Translations under genes and position numbers: made by a program
NCBI GenBank assembly: GCA_022826885.1
Contig: JAJDUB010000005.1
Coordinates: 1-47,342, forward strand
DNA length: 47,342 nt
DNA from: Gammaproteobacteria bacterium
Lineage (GTDB): Bacteria > Pseudomonadota > Gammaproteobacteria > Eutrophobiales > Eutrophobiaceae
Direction of reading: 5' to 3'
In this document: positions 15,775 through 26,651 of the stretch, one piece after another
Numbering within the stretch: the first letter of the stretch is position 1
Layout: the number at the start of each line of letters is the position of its first letter
Notes under the pieces: generated by a model
Told to the model about the DNA's origin: nothing
Seen by the model: only the letters and a program-made list of their open reading frames with translations
Database searches by the model: none

Positions 15775-16254
15775 TCAACGCGGGCCGGCAGGACCGGCAG
15801 GCGTCAGTTCAATACGCACATGTAATTCGTCATGATGCATGATATCAATTGTAAATTTTCCGTCTGCGCGGGCGAGGATGACATCCATGAACGCTATCTT
15901 AGCGGATTTGAAAACCACTTTCTCCTGTTCCCAGCGTATTGATTCCAGCAGGATCGGGTCATCATTGCCCCTGAAATCGGACAGAAAGTTCAAATTTATC
16001 CCGTCTTCAGCCGGGCAGAACGTCCAGCTATGGTTACTGAAACCGGTATACGCGGTGCCCGCTACGCAACCGGATTCATTGCGGCTGAAAACCACGTTAT
16101 ACGGGGCTGGTCCTACCGGCGTATGCACGGCCTGACCGCGCCAGCTACCTTCGAGACCCGATAACAATTCGGTCGAGAAGGACTGAGGATAACAGGGGAA
16201 GGAAATTAATGCGATGAATAATACAACCCGGGGAGGCCGTTTGCGGCGCAGCAT
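15775..16254 (-). CDS. small exported protein of unknown function
   Basis: 159 residues. A basic N-terminus (MLRRKRPPR) and a hydrophobic core (VVLFIALISFPCYPQS) form a signal peptide. The mature part has a GLEGSWRGQA start, typical of lipocalin-like or DUF-type beta-barrel proteins, and two cysteines (ESGCVAG, WTFCPAE) that could form a disulfide. It ends in TPAGPAGPR. Only 19 bp separate it from the upstream molybdopterin oxidoreductase gene on the same strand, so co-transcription is likely. I recognise no family. Confidence 0.65.
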   Translation of the reverse strand: MLRRKRPPRVVLFIALISFPCYPQSFSTELLSGLEGSWRGQAVHTPVGPAPYNVVFSRNESGCVAGTAYTGFSNHSWTFCPAEDGINLNFLSDFRGNDDPILLESIRWEQEKVVFKSAKIAFMDVILARADGKFTIDIMHHDELHVRIELTPAGPAGPR

Positions 16255-16273
16255 CGCGGCAGGGATCAGGGCG

Positions 16274-18457
16274 CTATACCGAAAACTGATCCTGCAATGG
16301 AAGACGGCGGACGCGTTGTCCGCTTGCCGCGAAGACGGCGTTACACAAGGCCGGCGCCAGAGGCGGTGTGCCGACCTCTCCCATCCCGCCCGGCGCCGCG
16401 CCGCTCTCGATGAAATACACCTCCATGGACGGCGCGCGGTCCATGCGTACCATGCGGTAATCGGTAAAGTTGCTCTGCCGCACGCGGCCCCCGTCGATTG
16501 CGATATCTCCGAACAGGGCCGCAGTCAGTCCGTAGATAATGCCGCTCTCAACCTGGTCCCGGGCAATGGCGGGGTTGATGACTTCTCCCGGGTCGACCGC
16601 GGCCACCACTTTCTCCACCCGCAACCTGTCTCCCGCTAAAGCTACCTGCACAGCCTGCGCCACGATTGAACCGAAGCTGGCGACGACGGCAAGCCCCATG
16701 CCGGAATTATCCGGCAAGGCTTTTCCCCAGCCGATCTTCTCCGCCGCCAGGCGCAATACGGCCTGGTGGCGCGGCTGCTTCTCCAGCAGGGCCAGGCGGT
16801 ATTCAAGCGGGTCACGCGCGGCGTGTTGCGCCAGTTCATCCATGAAGGATTCAGTGAAAAATCCCTGGCAGGAATGTTGTACGCTACGCCAGTAACCCAG
16901 CGGGACCGGCGCGCCGCAGGCAACCCTGCCTATCTGCTGGTGTCCGATCGCGTAGGGAATCAGCGCGGCTTCACCGTCCCCGTTCAGGCCGATGTCCGTA
17001 TAACGGTTCAACCAGGTCAAGGGTTTACCCCCGGCGTCCAGTTGCGCTTCGAAGCGGCTGACTTCAGACGGGCGGTAGTAATCATGGCGTATGTCCTCTT
17101 CCCTGGACCAGACCAGCTTGACCGGGTAGGACACGCGCATGGCGGTATGCACCGCGTCCCGGATAAAGTTGCCGCCGAACGCAGTCTTGCGCCCGAAACT
17201 CCCGCCCATCTGGTACGGGTGGACGACGACGTTTTCCATATCCATGGCGGCAGTCTCGGCAGCCAGCGCCCTTGTGCCCAGCGGGTCCTGCACGCCGGCC
17301 CACAACTCAAGCCGTCCGTCGCGGCGCCAGGCAACACAATTCACGGGTTCCATGGCGGCGTGGGACAGAAACGGCACGCGATATTCGGCCCGGACAGGCC
17401 CGGCAGACGCAGCCACTGCCCCGGAAATGTCCCCCAACTGATGATCGGCGACAAAGTCTCCGCCGTCCAGGGCCGCGTCGAAGTCACGGCACATGCTCTC
17501 CGAACTGAACTCACCGTTGCCGCCGTCACCGAACTTCACGGGCAGCCCGGAAAGCGCCTTGTGGGCGCGCCAGTAGTTGTCCGCTGTCACAACCACGGCG
17601 CCGGGGATCTGCAATATGTCCTCCACCCCGGGCAGGGTCTTGACGGGATCAGGATCAACAGAGACGACATCTCCGCCAAAAACCGGCGCGTGACGGATAG
17701 CCGCAATTTTCATGTTGTCCAGGCTGAGGTCGATGGCGTAAACCGGGGCGCCGGTCACCTTATCGGCCAGATCGACGCGAGGCACCGGTTTGCCGCACAG
17801 GACATAGTCCTGTTTTGCTTTCAGCCGGGGATTGAGCGGGGGTTTGAATTGCGCGGCAGCCGCAGCCAGGTCGGCAAAGCGGGCAGACAGGCCGCCTGCA
17901 TCGTGATATACGTGGCTCGATTCCGCACGGCAATCCGACTGCGCCACCTGCCAGCGCCCGGCGGCGGCCCGCAGCAACATCTCCTTTGCAGCGGCGCCGG
18001 CGATGCGCATACCCCCTTGCCCTGTAAACCTGACACTGGTGCTCCCGCCGGTCAATTGCAGGTTCACCATGCCTGATGCCTTGTAAAACGAAAAATCCAG
18101 TAATTTCTGAAGCGGCGCGGGCACATCTGTCCGGCCCATCTTGAAACCCTGTGCGACCTTGTCCGTTACATAAATTTCCTCTGCCGGGGCCTGCCTGATA
18201 TCGACAAGCGACCAGTCCGCTTCCATCTCCTCAGCCAGCATCATGGGCAGCGAGGTCAGAATGCCCTGTCCCATTTCCGCATGCGGGACCAGGACGGTAA
18301 TCGTATTATCCGGATTAATGCCGACCCAGGAAGTCAGCCAGACCTGTTCGGGAGACGAACCGGCCCGTAGGGCCAGCCGGTTGGGAGTAAAGAAATAACC
18401 CAGCGCCAGGCCGCCGCCCAGGATTCCGCCGGCAACCAGAAAAGCGCGTCGTTTCAT
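16274..18457 (-). CDS. xanthine dehydrogenase-family molybdopterin-binding subunit (IorB-like)
   Basis: 727 residues with the architecture of the large subunit of isoquinoline 1-oxidoreductase/aldehyde oxidoreductases, which hydroxylate aldehydes or N-heterocycles at a molybdenum-cytosine-dinucleotide centre. The N-terminus MKRRAFLVAGG followed by a glycine-rich hydrophobic stretch looks like an export signal, possibly Tat type. Landmarks: VPHAEMGQGILTSLPMMLAEE, RFTGQGGMRIAG, GGSFGRKTAFGGNF, and the C-terminal GGMGEVGTPPLAPALCNAVF containing the invariant active-site Glu. A partner with two [2Fe-2S] clusters is expected, but no such gene lies beside it. It starts 30 bp after pnp on the same strand and may be read through from the ribosomal operon. 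Confidence 0.86.
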   Translation of the reverse strand: MKRRAFLVAGGILGGGLALGYFFTPNRLALRAGSSPEQVWLTSWVGINPDNTITVLVPHAEMGQGILTSLPMMLAEEMEADWSLVDIRQAPAEEIYVTDKVAQGFKMGRTDVPAPLQKLLDFSFYKASGMVNLQLTGGSTSVRFTGQGGMRIAGAAAKEMLLRAAAGRWQVAQSDCRAESSHVYHDAGGLSARFADLAAAAAQFKPPLNPRLKAKQDYVLCGKPVPRVDLADKVTGAPVYAIDLSLDNMKIAAIRHAPVFGGDVVSVDPDPVKTLPGVEDILQIPGAVVVTADNYWRAHKALSGLPVKFGDGGNGEFSSESMCRDFDAALDGGDFVADHQLGDISGAVAASAGPVRAEYRVPFLSHAAMEPVNCVAWRRDGRLELWAGVQDPLGTRALAAETAAMDMENVVVHPYQMGGSFGRKTAFGGNFIRDAVHTAMRVSYPVKLVWSREEDIRHDYYRPSEVSRFEAQLDAGGKPLTWLNRYTDIGLNGDGEAALIPYAIGHQQIGRVACGAPVPLGYWRSVQHSCQGFFTESFMDELAQHAARDPLEYRLALLEKQPRHQAVLRLAAEKIGWGKALPDNSGMGLAVVASFGSIVAQAVQVALAGDRLRVEKVVAAVDPGEVINPAIARDQVESGIIYGLTAALFGDIAIDGGRVRQSNFTDYRMVRMDRAPSMEVYFIESGAAPGGMGEVGTPPLAPALCNAVFAASGQRVRRLPLQDQFSV

Positions 18458-18487
18458 TATTTAACCGTGATTGAAGCTTCCATTCAC

Positions 18488-20572
18488 TTATTCATTTACC
18501 GCTTTCATACTCAGGCGGACCCTGCCCTGGCGGTCGATCTCGAGCACCTTGACCTTCACGAATTCGCCTTCCGACAACTTGTCGCTGACGTTCTGCACGC
18601 GTTCCTCGGAAATCTGCGAGATATGCACCAGTCCGTCCTTGCCCGGCAGGATATTGACGAACGCGCCGAAATCCATCAGCTTCGCCACTCTTCCCCGGTA
18701 TATCTTGCCGACTTCGACTTCCGCGGTGATGTCTTCGATGCGTTTGCGCGCGGCATCGCTGGCCGTCTTGTCGCTGGAATAAATCTTGACGTTGCCGTTG
18801 TCGTCGATATCAATGGCCGCGCCGGTCTCGTCCGTGATCGCGCGGATGGTGGCGCCGCCCTTGCCGATGACGTCCCTGATCTTGTCCGGATGTATTTTGA
18901 TGGTGGTGATGCGGGGGGCATATTCCGACATTTCCGCACGCGCCCCACCGAGCACCGCGTTCATCTTCTCAAGAATGTGCAGCCGGCCTGCCCTGGCCTG
19001 GGACAGGGCCACTTCCATGATCTCCCTGGTAATGCCCGGCACCTTGATATCCATTTGCAGCGCGCTGATGCCGGTTTCCGAACCGGCCACCTTGAAATCC
19101 ATATCGCCGAGATGGTCTTCATCACCCATGATGTCCGACAGCACCACAAATTTTTCTTCTTCCTTGATCAGGCCCATGGCGATGCCGGCCACGGGCGCTC
19201 TTACCCCGATGCCCGCGTCCATCAACGCCAGGCTTGCGCCGCAGACCGAGGCCATGGAACTGGAACCGTTCGATTCCGTGATCTCGGACACAATCCTGAT
19301 GGCGTATGGAAACTCATCCAGGTTCGGCATAACCGTCATCAGGGCGCGCTTGGCCAGCCTGCCGTGGCCGATCTCGCGCCGTTTGGGCGAGCCTGCACGG
19401 CCTGTTTCACCCACGCAATAAGGCGGGAAGTTGTAATGCAGCATGAACGGATCCTTGCGCTCTCCCTCGATGGCATCGATGATCTGCGCATCCCGGTCCG
19501 TGCCCAGGGTAGCCGTCACCAGCGCCTGGGTCTCACCACGGGTAAACAGGGCAGAGCCGTGCGCCCTGGGCAACACGCCCACTTCCACGCTGATATCCCT
19601 TACCGCCGCCGTATCCCTGCCGTCGATACGCGGTTCGCCGGCGACAACTGCGCCCCTGACGATATTGCTTTCCAGCTCCTCAAAGGCCTCTTTTATGGTC
19701 CTGTCAGTCCAGCGATCTTCGTGCTTCCCGGTAATCGCCGTGATTGCCGCGGAACGGATTTCCGCCACTCTATCGCGCCGGCTGATCTTGTCCCGGATTG
19801 AATAGGCTTCGCGCAACAGGTCGGCGCACTGTTCGTTGACCTCATGCGCCAGTTCCCCGTCATCTTCCGGCGCCTGCCAGTCCCAGGGCCTGGTCCCGGC
19901 CTCGGCAACCAGTTGCCGGATATTTTCGATGACGATCTGCATGTGCTCGTGGCCGAACATCACCGCGCCGAGCATGACTTCCTCCGATAACAGCGAGGCT
20001 TCGGATTCGACCATCAGGACGGAGCTTCCGGTGCCGGCCACGACCAGGTCCAGTTCCGACCGGGCCAGGGCGGCATAACCGGGATTGAGCAGGTACTCGC
20101 CGTTGCGGTAACCCACCCGCGCAGCGCCGATGGGTCCCTTGAACGGAATTCCGGAAACCCCGAGCGCGGCAGAAGCGCCGATCAGGGCCGGTATATCCGG
20201 GTCAATCTGCGGGTCCAGCGACATGACCGTGGCGATGATCTGGACTTCATTTTTGAAGTGTTTCGGAAACAGCGGACGTACCGGCCTGTCAATCAGCCTG
20301 GAAGTCAGCACCTCCTTTTCCGACGGCCGGCCCTCGCGCCGGAAGAAACCACCGGGTATTTTCCCGGCTGCATAGGTTTTCTCCATGTAATCCACTGTGA
20401 GGGGGAAAAAATCCTGGTCCGGCCTGGCTTCCTTACTGGCGACACAGGTCACCAGCACGACCGTATCTCCCATACTCACCAATACCGCGCCGCTGGCCTG
20501 CCTGGCAATTCTGCCGGTTTCCAGCGTGACCGGAATATCCCCGTACTGAAATTCTTTCTTTACTACGTTCAT
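18488..20572 (-). CDS. pnp: polyribonucleotide nucleotidyltransferase (PNPase)
   Basis: 3'-5' phosphorolytic exoribonuclease and degradosome partner. The 694 residues comprise two RNase PH-like domains (about 1-225 and 310-545) joined by an alpha-helical domain, then a KH domain (GXXG in [12 protein letters not shown]) and an S1 domain ([20 protein letters not shown] and GLVHISQI). Catalytic-domain blocks [20 protein letters not shown] and [10 protein letters not shown] are intact. Last gene of the metY-nusA operon, separated from rpsO by 286 bp that contain five consecutive stem-loops. In E. coli this interval carries the rpsO terminator and the RNase III site through which PNPase represses itself. 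Confidence 0.98.
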   Translation of the reverse strand: MNVVKKEFQYGDIPVTLETGRIARQASGAVLVSMGDTVVLVTCVASKEARPDQDFFPLTVDYMEKTYAAGKIPGGFFRREGRPSEKEVLTSRLIDRPVRPLFPKHFKNEVQIIATVMSLDPQIDPDIPALIGASAALGVSGIPFKGPIGAARVGYRNGEYLLNPGYAALARSELDLVVAGTGSSVLMVESEASLLSEEVMLGAVMFGHEHMQIVIENIRQLVAEAGTRPWDWQAPEDDGELAHEVNEQCADLLREAYSIRDKISRRDRVAEIRSAAITAITGKHEDRWTDRTIKEAFEELESNIVRGAVVAGEPRIDGRDTAAVRDISVEVGVLPRAHGSALFTRGETQALVTATLGTDRDAQIIDAIEGERKDPFMLHYNFPPYCVGETGRAGSPKRREIGHGRLAKRALMTVMPNLDEFPYAIRIVSEITESNGSSSMASVCGASLALMDAGIGVRAPVAGIAMGLIKEEEKFVVLSDIMGDEDHLGDMDFKVAGSETGISALQMDIKVPGITREIMEVALSQARAGRLHILEKMNAVLGGARAEMSEYAPRITTIKIHPDKIRDVIGKGGATIRAITDETGAAIDIDDNGNVKIYSSDKTASDAARKRIEDITAEVEVGKIYRGRVAKLMDFGAFVNILPGKDGLVHISQISEERVQNVSDKLSEGEFVKVKVLEIDRQGRVRLSMKAVNE

Positions 20573-20625
20573 TTATTTTTCCCGATTATTATCTGCTTGA
20601 AATGTTACATGTAATCTATAGTCAC

Positions 20626-20769
20626 CTCTGAAAATGCCATCCTGGGCATTTTCAGAGACGGAAACGAAAAATGCGATTTTCCGTTTCCTTCATTTTCAAT
20701 CACTTACGTGATTAAAAATGGCAGCATATCCTTATGCTGCACGGGCGCCTCTGATGTTCAGAGGCGCCC
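20626..20769 (-). promoter_or_regulatory. array of five adjacent stem-loops in the rpsO-pnp interval
   Basis: Read on either strand the DNA can form five hairpins almost without gaps. Stem pairs: 20626-20638 with 20645-20657 (13 bp), 20660-20670 with 20677-20688 (one bulge), 20691-20703 with 20708-20720 (12 of 13), 20721-20728 with 20733-20740 (8 bp), and 20743-20754 with 20758-20769 (12 bp, 3-nt loop). On the minus strand the order is reversed, and the 8-bp stem is followed by CATTTTTAAT, which could act as the rpsO terminator. The remaining stems would form the pnp leader. The rest of the 20573-20858 gap holds nothing I recognise. Confidence 0.85.
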
Positions 20770-20858
20770 TTATGAGACGACCTGCTTATAAGACGCCAGG
20801 ACTGCGAGGACAACCTGATATGCTCATCCGGTTGCCGGACACATGAATGCCGGACCGG

Positions 20859-21128
20859 TTACTTTCTCAGAGCCAGCAGGCCTATGAGTTCACGATACCG
20901 ATCAACGTCTTTATTCTTTAAATAGTTCAGCAGTTTCCGACGCTGATTTACCATGCGCAACAAACCCTGGCGTGAATGGTGATCTTTGGAATGCAATTTA
21001 AAGTGCTGCGACAAATCAGTAATGCGCGCGGTCAACAGCGCCACCTGGACCTCGGGAGAACCCGTGTCTCCGGATGAACGTTGATATTTCTTCAAGATAT
21101 CAGCCTTGTGCTGCTGACTTAATGGCAT
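20859..21128 (-). CDS. rpsO: 30S ribosomal protein S15
   Basis: 89 residues from the ATG at 21126-21128 ([16 protein letters not shown]), exactly the family length; the longer frame from 21191 has no similarity upstream of this Met. Family blocks [37 protein letters not shown] and RRKLLNYLK are intact. S15 binds the central domain of 16S rRNA and in E. coli represses its own mRNA through a pseudoknot. An AGGAG-like site (CAGGAGAAAAATAT) precedes the start. Confidence 0.98.
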   Translation of the reverse strand: MPLSQQHKADILKKYQRSSGDTGSPEVQVALLTARITDLSQHFKLHSKDHHSRQGLLRMVNQRRKLLNYLKNKDVDRYRELIGLLALRK

Positions 21129-21217
21129 TGATATATTTTTCTCCTGTCCGATCTTCCTAAAGCGCGGGTATTGTAACCATGCTTGCATCACCTGACAAGC
21201 AAAATATCAGGACCTCA

Positions 21218-22138
21218 TCAGGCCAGCAGCCGTTTTGGCGCTACGCGGCCGTCGGCAAGCACTTCGCCCACCCCCAGGAATCGGTCATCCCCGGCGTAAA
21301 TACGCAACATTCCCCGGGTCGGCGCCCTGGGCACCGTGACGGGCTGGCCCTGGCACAGGTAGTAGGCGACGCTATCGACCAGGTTGACGCAGGGCATATC
21401 CTGCACGACGGAATCAATGCCCAGCAGAAGCTCGTCCAGTCCCTGCATCCCGGTTTCGGCGATGCTTTCCAGTTCCGGCAAGGTCAGCATATTTTCGTCG
21501 GAGTAAGGTCCTACGCCGGTGCGCCGCAGCGCTTTCACGTGGGCGCCGCAGCCCAGTTCCTTACCGATGTCTTCCGCCAGGGTGCGGATATAAGTCCCCT
21601 TGGAACAGCGTATATCCAGTTCCAGTTCGTCATCCCGGTAATTCAGCAGGTCCATGTTGTGCACGGTGACCTCGCGGGGTTCCCGGTCCACTTCCAGCCC
21701 CTGCCGGGCCAGTTTGTACAGCCGCTGACCCTTGTGTTTCAGCGCGGAAAACATGGGCGGGACCTGCATGACAGTACCGACGAACCCGGCCAACACCGTC
21801 TCAACACGTTTACGCGTTAATTTCCCGGTTTCACCCCGAAACACGACGTCACCCTCAGCGTCGCCGGTGCTGGTCTGGATGCCCAGTTGGAAAATCGTGC
21901 GGTAGTGTTTATCGGCGTTGAGCAGAAACCCGGAAAATTTCGTTGCTTCGCCAAAGCACAGCGGCAACAGGCCGGATGCAGCCTTGTCCAGGCTGCCGGT
22001 ATGCCCTGCTTTCCTGGCCCGGTACAACAACTTCACTTTTTGCAAGGCGTCATTGGAAGTCAACCCCGGCGGTTTATCCAGCAGCAGTACCCCTTTGACG
22101 TTGCGGCCTTTTATCTTGCTTCTTCGGGCCATGTGCAT
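21218..22138 (-). CDS. truB: tRNA pseudouridine-55 synthase TruB
   Basis: Forms pseudouridine 55 in the T-loop of tRNAs. 306 residues: GVLLLDKPPGLTSNDALQ near the N-terminus, the catalytic Asp51 in HTGSLDKAASGLLP, then YRTIFQLGIQTSTGDAEG and CSKGTYIRTLAEDIG, with a C-terminal PUA domain. The motif GSLDKAASG differs slightly from the commoner GTLDPLATG, but the Asp is in place. ATGs at 22138 and 22132 are both possible starts. It lies between rbfA and rpsO as in E. coli. Confidence 0.97.
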   Translation of the reverse strand: MHMARRSKIKGRNVKGVLLLDKPPGLTSNDALQKVKLLYRARKAGHTGSLDKAASGLLPLCFGEATKFSGFLLNADKHYRTIFQLGIQTSTGDAEGDVVFRGETGKLTRKRVETVLAGFVGTVMQVPPMFSALKHKGQRLYKLARQGLEVDREPREVTVHNMDLLNYRDDELELDIRCSKGTYIRTLAEDIGKELGCGAHVKALRRTGVGPYSDENMLTLPELESIAETGMQGLDELLLGIDSVVQDMPCVNLVDSVAYYLCQGQPVTVPRAPTRGMLRIYAGDDRFLGVGEVLADGRVAPKRLLA

Positions 22139-22150
22139 TCTGTGGCTGAG

Positions 22151-22510
22151 TTATTCCACAGGTTTTTGATTGGCGCGTTCGATGAGTTCAGTCAGGCGGT
22201 TCGCCCGGTTCAGTGAATGGTCGAAGCGGAACAGCAGTTGCGGCACGGCCCGCAACGGCAGAGCCTGCCCCAGCAGCCGGCGGAAGTGTCCGGCCCGTTC
22301 ATTCAACAAATCCGCCAGGGCCTCCTCGCTGCAGGTGGGTTTAAGACAGGTAAAATAAATACTCGCATTTCTGAGGTCGGGACTCACGTCAACAAACGAT
22401 ACCGTGATCAGCCCCGCCTCCCTGAATGACGGCTCTTTTTGCAGCAACAGGGCAACCTCGCGTTGCAGCAGGTCTGCAACGCGCTGATTTCGACCATATT
22501 CACGCGCCAT
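22151..22510 (-). CDS. rbfA: ribosome-binding factor A
   Basis: 119-residue KH-like 30S maturation factor needed for late 16S processing and growth in the cold. The start MAREYGRNQRVADLLQREVA at 22510 is the family start; the longer frame reaching 22633 runs back into infB. The blocks ITVSFVDVSPDLRNASIYFT and PQLLFRFDHSLNRANRLTEL are characteristic. It begins seven bases after the infB stop. Confidence 0.97.
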   Translation of the reverse strand: MAREYGRNQRVADLLQREVALLLQKEPSFREAGLITVSFVDVSPDLRNASIYFTCLKPTCSEEALADLLNERAGHFRRLLGQALPLRAVPQLLFRFDHSLNRANRLTELIERANQKPVE

Positions 22511-22517
22511 TTGCCTG

Positions 22518-25076
22518 TTATTGAATGTTTCGCTCGACTTCAATCCGTTCGAATACTTCGATCTGGTCTCCCGCCTTGACATCGTTGTAATTCTTAACGC
22601 CAATACCGCATTCGACGCCGGACTTGACTTCATTTACATCATCCTTGAAGCGCCGCAGGGATTCCAGTTCACCCTCATAGATGACAACATTGTCCCGCAA
22701 CACGCGTATCGGATTGGATTTGCGCATCAGTCCGCTGGATACGATGCATCCCGCAATCTCTCCGAAAGCAGGCGAGCGGAATACCTCCTTGACCTCCGCA
22801 ACGCCGATGATCTGTTCCCTGACCTCGGGTGACAACAGACCGTTAATCGCCGCTTTCACATCATCGATGACATCATAGATCACGCTGTAATAACGCAGGT
22901 CCACTCCTTCTTCATCAACCAGTTTCCTGGCCGCCCCGTCAACCCGGACATTAAACCCGATGACCATTCCGTTGGATGCAAGCGCCAGGTTGATGTCCGA
23001 TTCCGTGATGCCGCCGACGCCGGCGCTGATGATATTGATCGCGACTTCATCGGCGGTAAGCTTCAGCAACGCCTCAGACAGGGCTTCCGCCGAACCCTGT
23101 ACGTCCGTCTTGATGAGGATGTTGATGGAAACGCCATCCCCGTCACTTATCCGGTTGATTACGTTCTTTGCCTTGGACGCCTGCTGTTTTGCAAGTTTGA
23201 CTTCCCTGTACTTGCCCTGGCGGAACAGCGCGATCTCCCGCGCCTTGCGTTCGTCCGGCACGACTATCATATCGTCACCAGCCTTGGGCGTGCCCGAAAG
23301 ACCCAGGACTTCAACAGGGATGGACGGGCCGGCTGCCCGCACTTCAGCGCCGTTTTCATCGTGCATTGCCCGCACCCGGCCGAACTCATGACCGGTAAGA
23401 ATCATATCGCCGCGCCGCAGTTCTCCATTCTGCACCAGGACGGTAGCGACCGGCCCCCTGCCCTTATCCAGTCTTGCCTCGATGACAGTACCGGAAGCAG
23501 CCCCGTCCGGCGCCGCACTGAGTTCCAGGATTTCAGCCTGCAACGAGATACTGTCGAGCAGGGTGTCGACGCCCTCTCCGGTTTTGGCGGACAGGTTGAC
23601 AAATATGGTGTCTCCGCCCCATTCCTCCGAAATCACTTCGAACTTGGAGAGTTCCTGCCTGACGCGATCAGGGTCCGCATCGGCCTTGTCAATTTTGTTT
23701 ACGGCAACGATGAGGGGCACCGAACCGGCCTTGGCGTGCTGTATTGCTTCTTCGGTTTGCGGCATGACACCGTCATCCGCGGCCACGACCAGGATGACGA
23801 TATCCGTTACCCCGGCGCCGCGCGCGCGCATTGCCGTAAACGCCTCATGGCCGGGGGTATCCAGGAAAGTGATGGAACCGTTGCCGGTATTGACGCTGTA
23901 TGCGCCGATATGCTGTGTAACCCCTCCCGCTTCGCCCGCGGCAACCTTGCTGCGCCTGATATAGTCAAGCAATGAAGTCTTGCCGTGGTCAACATGGCCC
24001 ATGATCGTTACCACCGGCGCACGCGTCACCTCTTCTCCCTGGCTGCGGCCGGATTGCATGATTTCCTCTTCCAGCGCATTTTCCTTCAGCATTTTTGCCT
24101 TGTGTCCCATTTCCTCAGCCACGATGGCAGCCGTTTCCTGGTCGATAATCTGGTTAATGGTGACCATGCTGCCCAGGGTCATCAGCGCCTTGATCACCTC
24201 GGTGCTCTTTACCGACATGCGCTGCGCCAACTCGGATACTGTGATGCTTTCCGGAATTTCCACTTCACGGACGATAGGCGCGGTAGGTTTTTCAAATCCG
24301 TGCTGCGAAGGCCTCTTGACTACCTGCCTGGGCCTTTGCTTCTTCTTTCTCCGGCCTGATTTGTCGGACGCGACATGCAATTCTTCACGCTGAATCCGGG
24401 CAGGTTTTTCTTTTTCCGCCGGTGGGGCCGGTACTTCCGCTGGCAACTCCGGCGCCGGGACGGCAGGTTGTTCGGTTGTTGGCTCAGCGGGTTGTGCCGC
24501 CTCTTCATCGGGCATGGCCTGAGCGGCAGTGTCTTCTGTAACTTCCGGCTCGGCCACCATGGCGGTTTCCGCCGCCTGCGCGGCCATGTCGTCCCCGGGT
24601 ACTGCAGGTTGCGGGGTTTCAACTGCCGGCGCCGTTTCCTCCTGTTGCGCAACCGCTTCCCGCTCCGCCTCCAGGCGGGCCCGTTCCTCCGCCTCAATCC
24701 TTGCCTGCCGTTCCTCCGCCTCCTGCGCCCGTTTCAGGGCCTCCTCCTCGATGACACCGCGCTTGATATAGGTGCGGCGCTTCCTGACTTCAACACTGAC
24801 GGTTTTCGAGCGCACCTTGCTGCGGCTGCCGAGACCGGTCGCAGGCATCTTGATCTCACTGATGGTTTTCCTTCTCAAGGTGATCCTTTCCGGGCCGGAC
24901 TGATTGTCCTTACCATGTTTTCGGCGCAGGTAACCGAGCAGTTCCGTCTTTTCATTATCGGAAATCCTGTCATCCTCCGACTTGGCGGACAAACCGGCTT
25001 CCTGCAGTTGCTCAAGCAACCGCTCTACCGGTATCTGGATAACCTCAGCATACTGTTTTACAGTGACTTCAGGCAT
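22518..25076 (-). CDS. infB: translation initiation factor IF-2
   Basis: 852-residue GTPase that recruits fMet-tRNA to the 30S subunit. The N-terminal IF2-N domain (1-55) is followed by a long low-complexity region (about 100-250) rich in Glu, Ala and Pro, typical of gammaproteobacterial IF2. A second IF2-N region (about 273-325) precedes the G domain: G1 GHVDHGKTS at 360-368, DTPGHEAF for G3 and NKID for G4. Domains II-IV complete it. Fitting context: the initiator tRNA gene lies at the head of the same operon, together with rimP, nusA and rbfA. Confidence 0.98.
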   Translation of the reverse strand: MPEVTVKQYAEVIQIPVERLLEQLQEAGLSAKSEDDRISDNEKTELLGYLRRKHGKDNQSGPERITLRRKTISEIKMPATGLGSRSKVRSKTVSVEVRKRRTYIKRGVIEEEALKRAQEAEERQARIEAEERARLEAEREAVAQQEETAPAVETPQPAVPGDDMAAQAAETAMVAEPEVTEDTAAQAMPDEEAAQPAEPTTEQPAVPAPELPAEVPAPPAEKEKPARIQREELHVASDKSGRRKKKQRPRQVVKRPSQHGFEKPTAPIVREVEIPESITVSELAQRMSVKSTEVIKALMTLGSMVTINQIIDQETAAIVAEEMGHKAKMLKENALEEEIMQSGRSQGEEVTRAPVVTIMGHVDHGKTSLLDYIRRSKVAAGEAGGVTQHIGAYSVNTGNGSITFLDTPGHEAFTAMRARGAGVTDIVILVVAADDGVMPQTEEAIQHAKAGSVPLIVAVNKIDKADADPDRVRQELSKFEVISEEWGGDTIFVNLSAKTGEGVDTLLDSISLQAEILELSAAPDGAASGTVIEARLDKGRGPVATVLVQNGELRRGDMILTGHEFGRVRAMHDENGAEVRAAGPSIPVEVLGLSGTPKAGDDMIVVPDERKAREIALFRQGKYREVKLAKQQASKAKNVINRISDGDGVSINILIKTDVQGSAEALSEALLKLTADEVAINIISAGVGGITESDINLALASNGMVIGFNVRVDGAARKLVDEEGVDLRYYSVIYDVIDDVKAAINGLLSPEVREQIIGVAEVKEVFRSPAFGEIAGCIVSSGLMRKSNPIRVLRDNVVIYEGELESLRRFKDDVNEVKSGVECGIGVKNYNDVKAGDQIEVFERIEVERNIQ

Positions 25077-25086
25077 AGGGTGTCCT

Positions 25087-26595
25087 CTAACCGTTGGCTT
25101 CCTCTGCGGCGAACCAGGGGATGCGCGCAGTCATGATCAAACTGCCCGCCCGGCTTTTGTCGAGACCCTCAATTTCAATCAGTTCATCCACGGAACTTTC
25201 TGCCAGGTCTTCCATGGTAACCACGCCGCGCACTGCCAGTTCATAGGCCAGTGCTTCATCCATGCCTTCCATTTCCAGCAGGTCCGCGGCGGGTTTGACA
25301 TCCACCAGTTTTTCTTCGTTCACGATGGCGCGGGTCAGCATGATATCCCGGGCGCGGTCTCGCAGTTCCTTTACCAGGCCGTCATCAAACTCTTCTATGT
25401 CCTGCATCTCATTCTCGGGAACGTAAGCTATTTCCTCAACACTGGAAAATCCCTCCTGCACCAGGATGACGGCAATTTCCTCATCCACGTCCAGTTCTTC
25501 CATGAACATCTGCTGCAGCGTCTGGGCCTCGGCTTCAGTCTTCTGGTCCGCCTGTTCCACGGACATGACATTCAGTTCCCACTGCGTCAATTCACTGGCA
25601 AGCTTGACGTTCTGGCCGCCCCGGCCGATTGCCTGCGACAGGTTTTCTTCCGACACCGCGACATCCATACTGTGACTGTCCTCATCGACCAGTATCGACA
25701 CCACTTCGGCCGGGGCCATGGCGTTAATCACAAATTGCGCAGGATTTTCGTCCCAGGGGATAATATCGACCCGTTCACCGCCCAGCGCATTGGAAACCGC
25801 CTGTACCCGCGAACCTCTCATCCCGACACAGGCGCCGATCGGATCGATCCTGGGATCGTTGGCTTTTACCGCTATTTTGGCCCTTGAACCGGGATCCCGC
25901 GCGCCATTGATGATTTCAATGAGACCTTCATTGATTTCAGGCACTTCGATTTTGAATAACTCGATCAGCAACTCCGGAGCCGTCCGGCTCAGGATCAACT
26001 GCGGCCCCCTGTTTTCAGGCTTCACCTCGCGCAGGTAAGCCCGGATCTGGTCCCGCGGCCTCACCGCTTCCCTGGGGATCATCTCGTCCCTGGGGATAAT
26101 GCCTTCCGCATTACCGCCCAGGTCCATGATGACATTGCCTCTTTCGGCCTTCTTCACAAAGCCGATGACCATCTCGCCGACCCGGTCGATATATGCATCA
26201 AAAACCTGTTTGCGCTCGGCTTCGCGCACTTTCTGCATAATCACCTGCTTTGCGCTCTGTGCGGCTATCCTGCCGAACTCGACCGACTTCATCGGCTCCT
26301 CGATGAAGCCTTCGACCTCTATATCCTGCACCTGCTTCCTGGCGTCGGTCAGGTAGACCTGGCGCGACGGAAACTCCAGTGGCTCGGGACTGTCCTCGAC
26401 CACCTCCCATTGGCGGAAGGTTTCATAGTCCCCCGTTTCGTGGTCGATGGCAACGCGCACTTCGATATCTTCACGCTGGCGCTTTTTAGTCGCACTGGCC
26501 AGCGCCGCTTCAATGGCTTCGAATATGATCTCCTGGGCAACGCCTTTTTCATTGGACACCACGTCCACTACCATAAGAATTTCTTTATTCACCAT
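25087..26595 (-). CDS. nusA: transcription termination/antitermination factor NusA
   Basis: 502 residues from the ATG at 26593-26595 ([19 protein letters not shown]), matching E. coli NusA length; the upstream 30-codon extension overlaps rimP and has no similarity. The NusA N-terminal RNAP-binding domain (1-130) is followed by S1 (about 135-200, [16 protein letters not shown]) and two KH domains ([25 protein letters not shown]). Two C-terminal acidic repeats (about 370-495) are the gammaproteobacterial extension that contacts the RNAP alpha subunit and relieves autoinhibition. It modulates pausing, termination and antitermination. Confidence 0.98.
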   Translation of the reverse strand: MVNKEILMVVDVVSNEKGVAQEIIFEAIEAALASATKKRQREDIEVRVAIDHETGDYETFRQWEVVEDSPEPLEFPSRQVYLTDARKQVQDIEVEGFIEEPMKSVEFGRIAAQSAKQVIMQKVREAERKQVFDAYIDRVGEMVIGFVKKAERGNVIMDLGGNAEGIIPRDEMIPREAVRPRDQIRAYLREVKPENRGPQLILSRTAPELLIELFKIEVPEINEGLIEIINGARDPGSRAKIAVKANDPRIDPIGACVGMRGSRVQAVSNALGGERVDIIPWDENPAQFVINAMAPAEVVSILVDEDSHSMDVAVSEENLSQAIGRGGQNVKLASELTQWELNVMSVEQADQKTEAEAQTLQQMFMEELDVDEEIAVILVQEGFSSVEEIAYVPENEMQDIEEFDDGLVKELRDRARDIMLTRAIVNEEKLVDVKPAADLLEMEGMDEALAYELAVRGVVTMEDLAESSVDELIEIEGLDKSRAGSLIMTARIPWFAAEEANG

Positions 26596-26651
26596 AACTT
26601 GTCTTTTTCCGCCATCCTGCGCTAAAAATAAATGTAACTTATTCCGGATTT

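Noticed and set aside
18467..19801. 444-codon plus-strand open frame opposite pnp
   Set aside because: Antisense shadow of the highly conserved pnp gene, with no recognisable domain.
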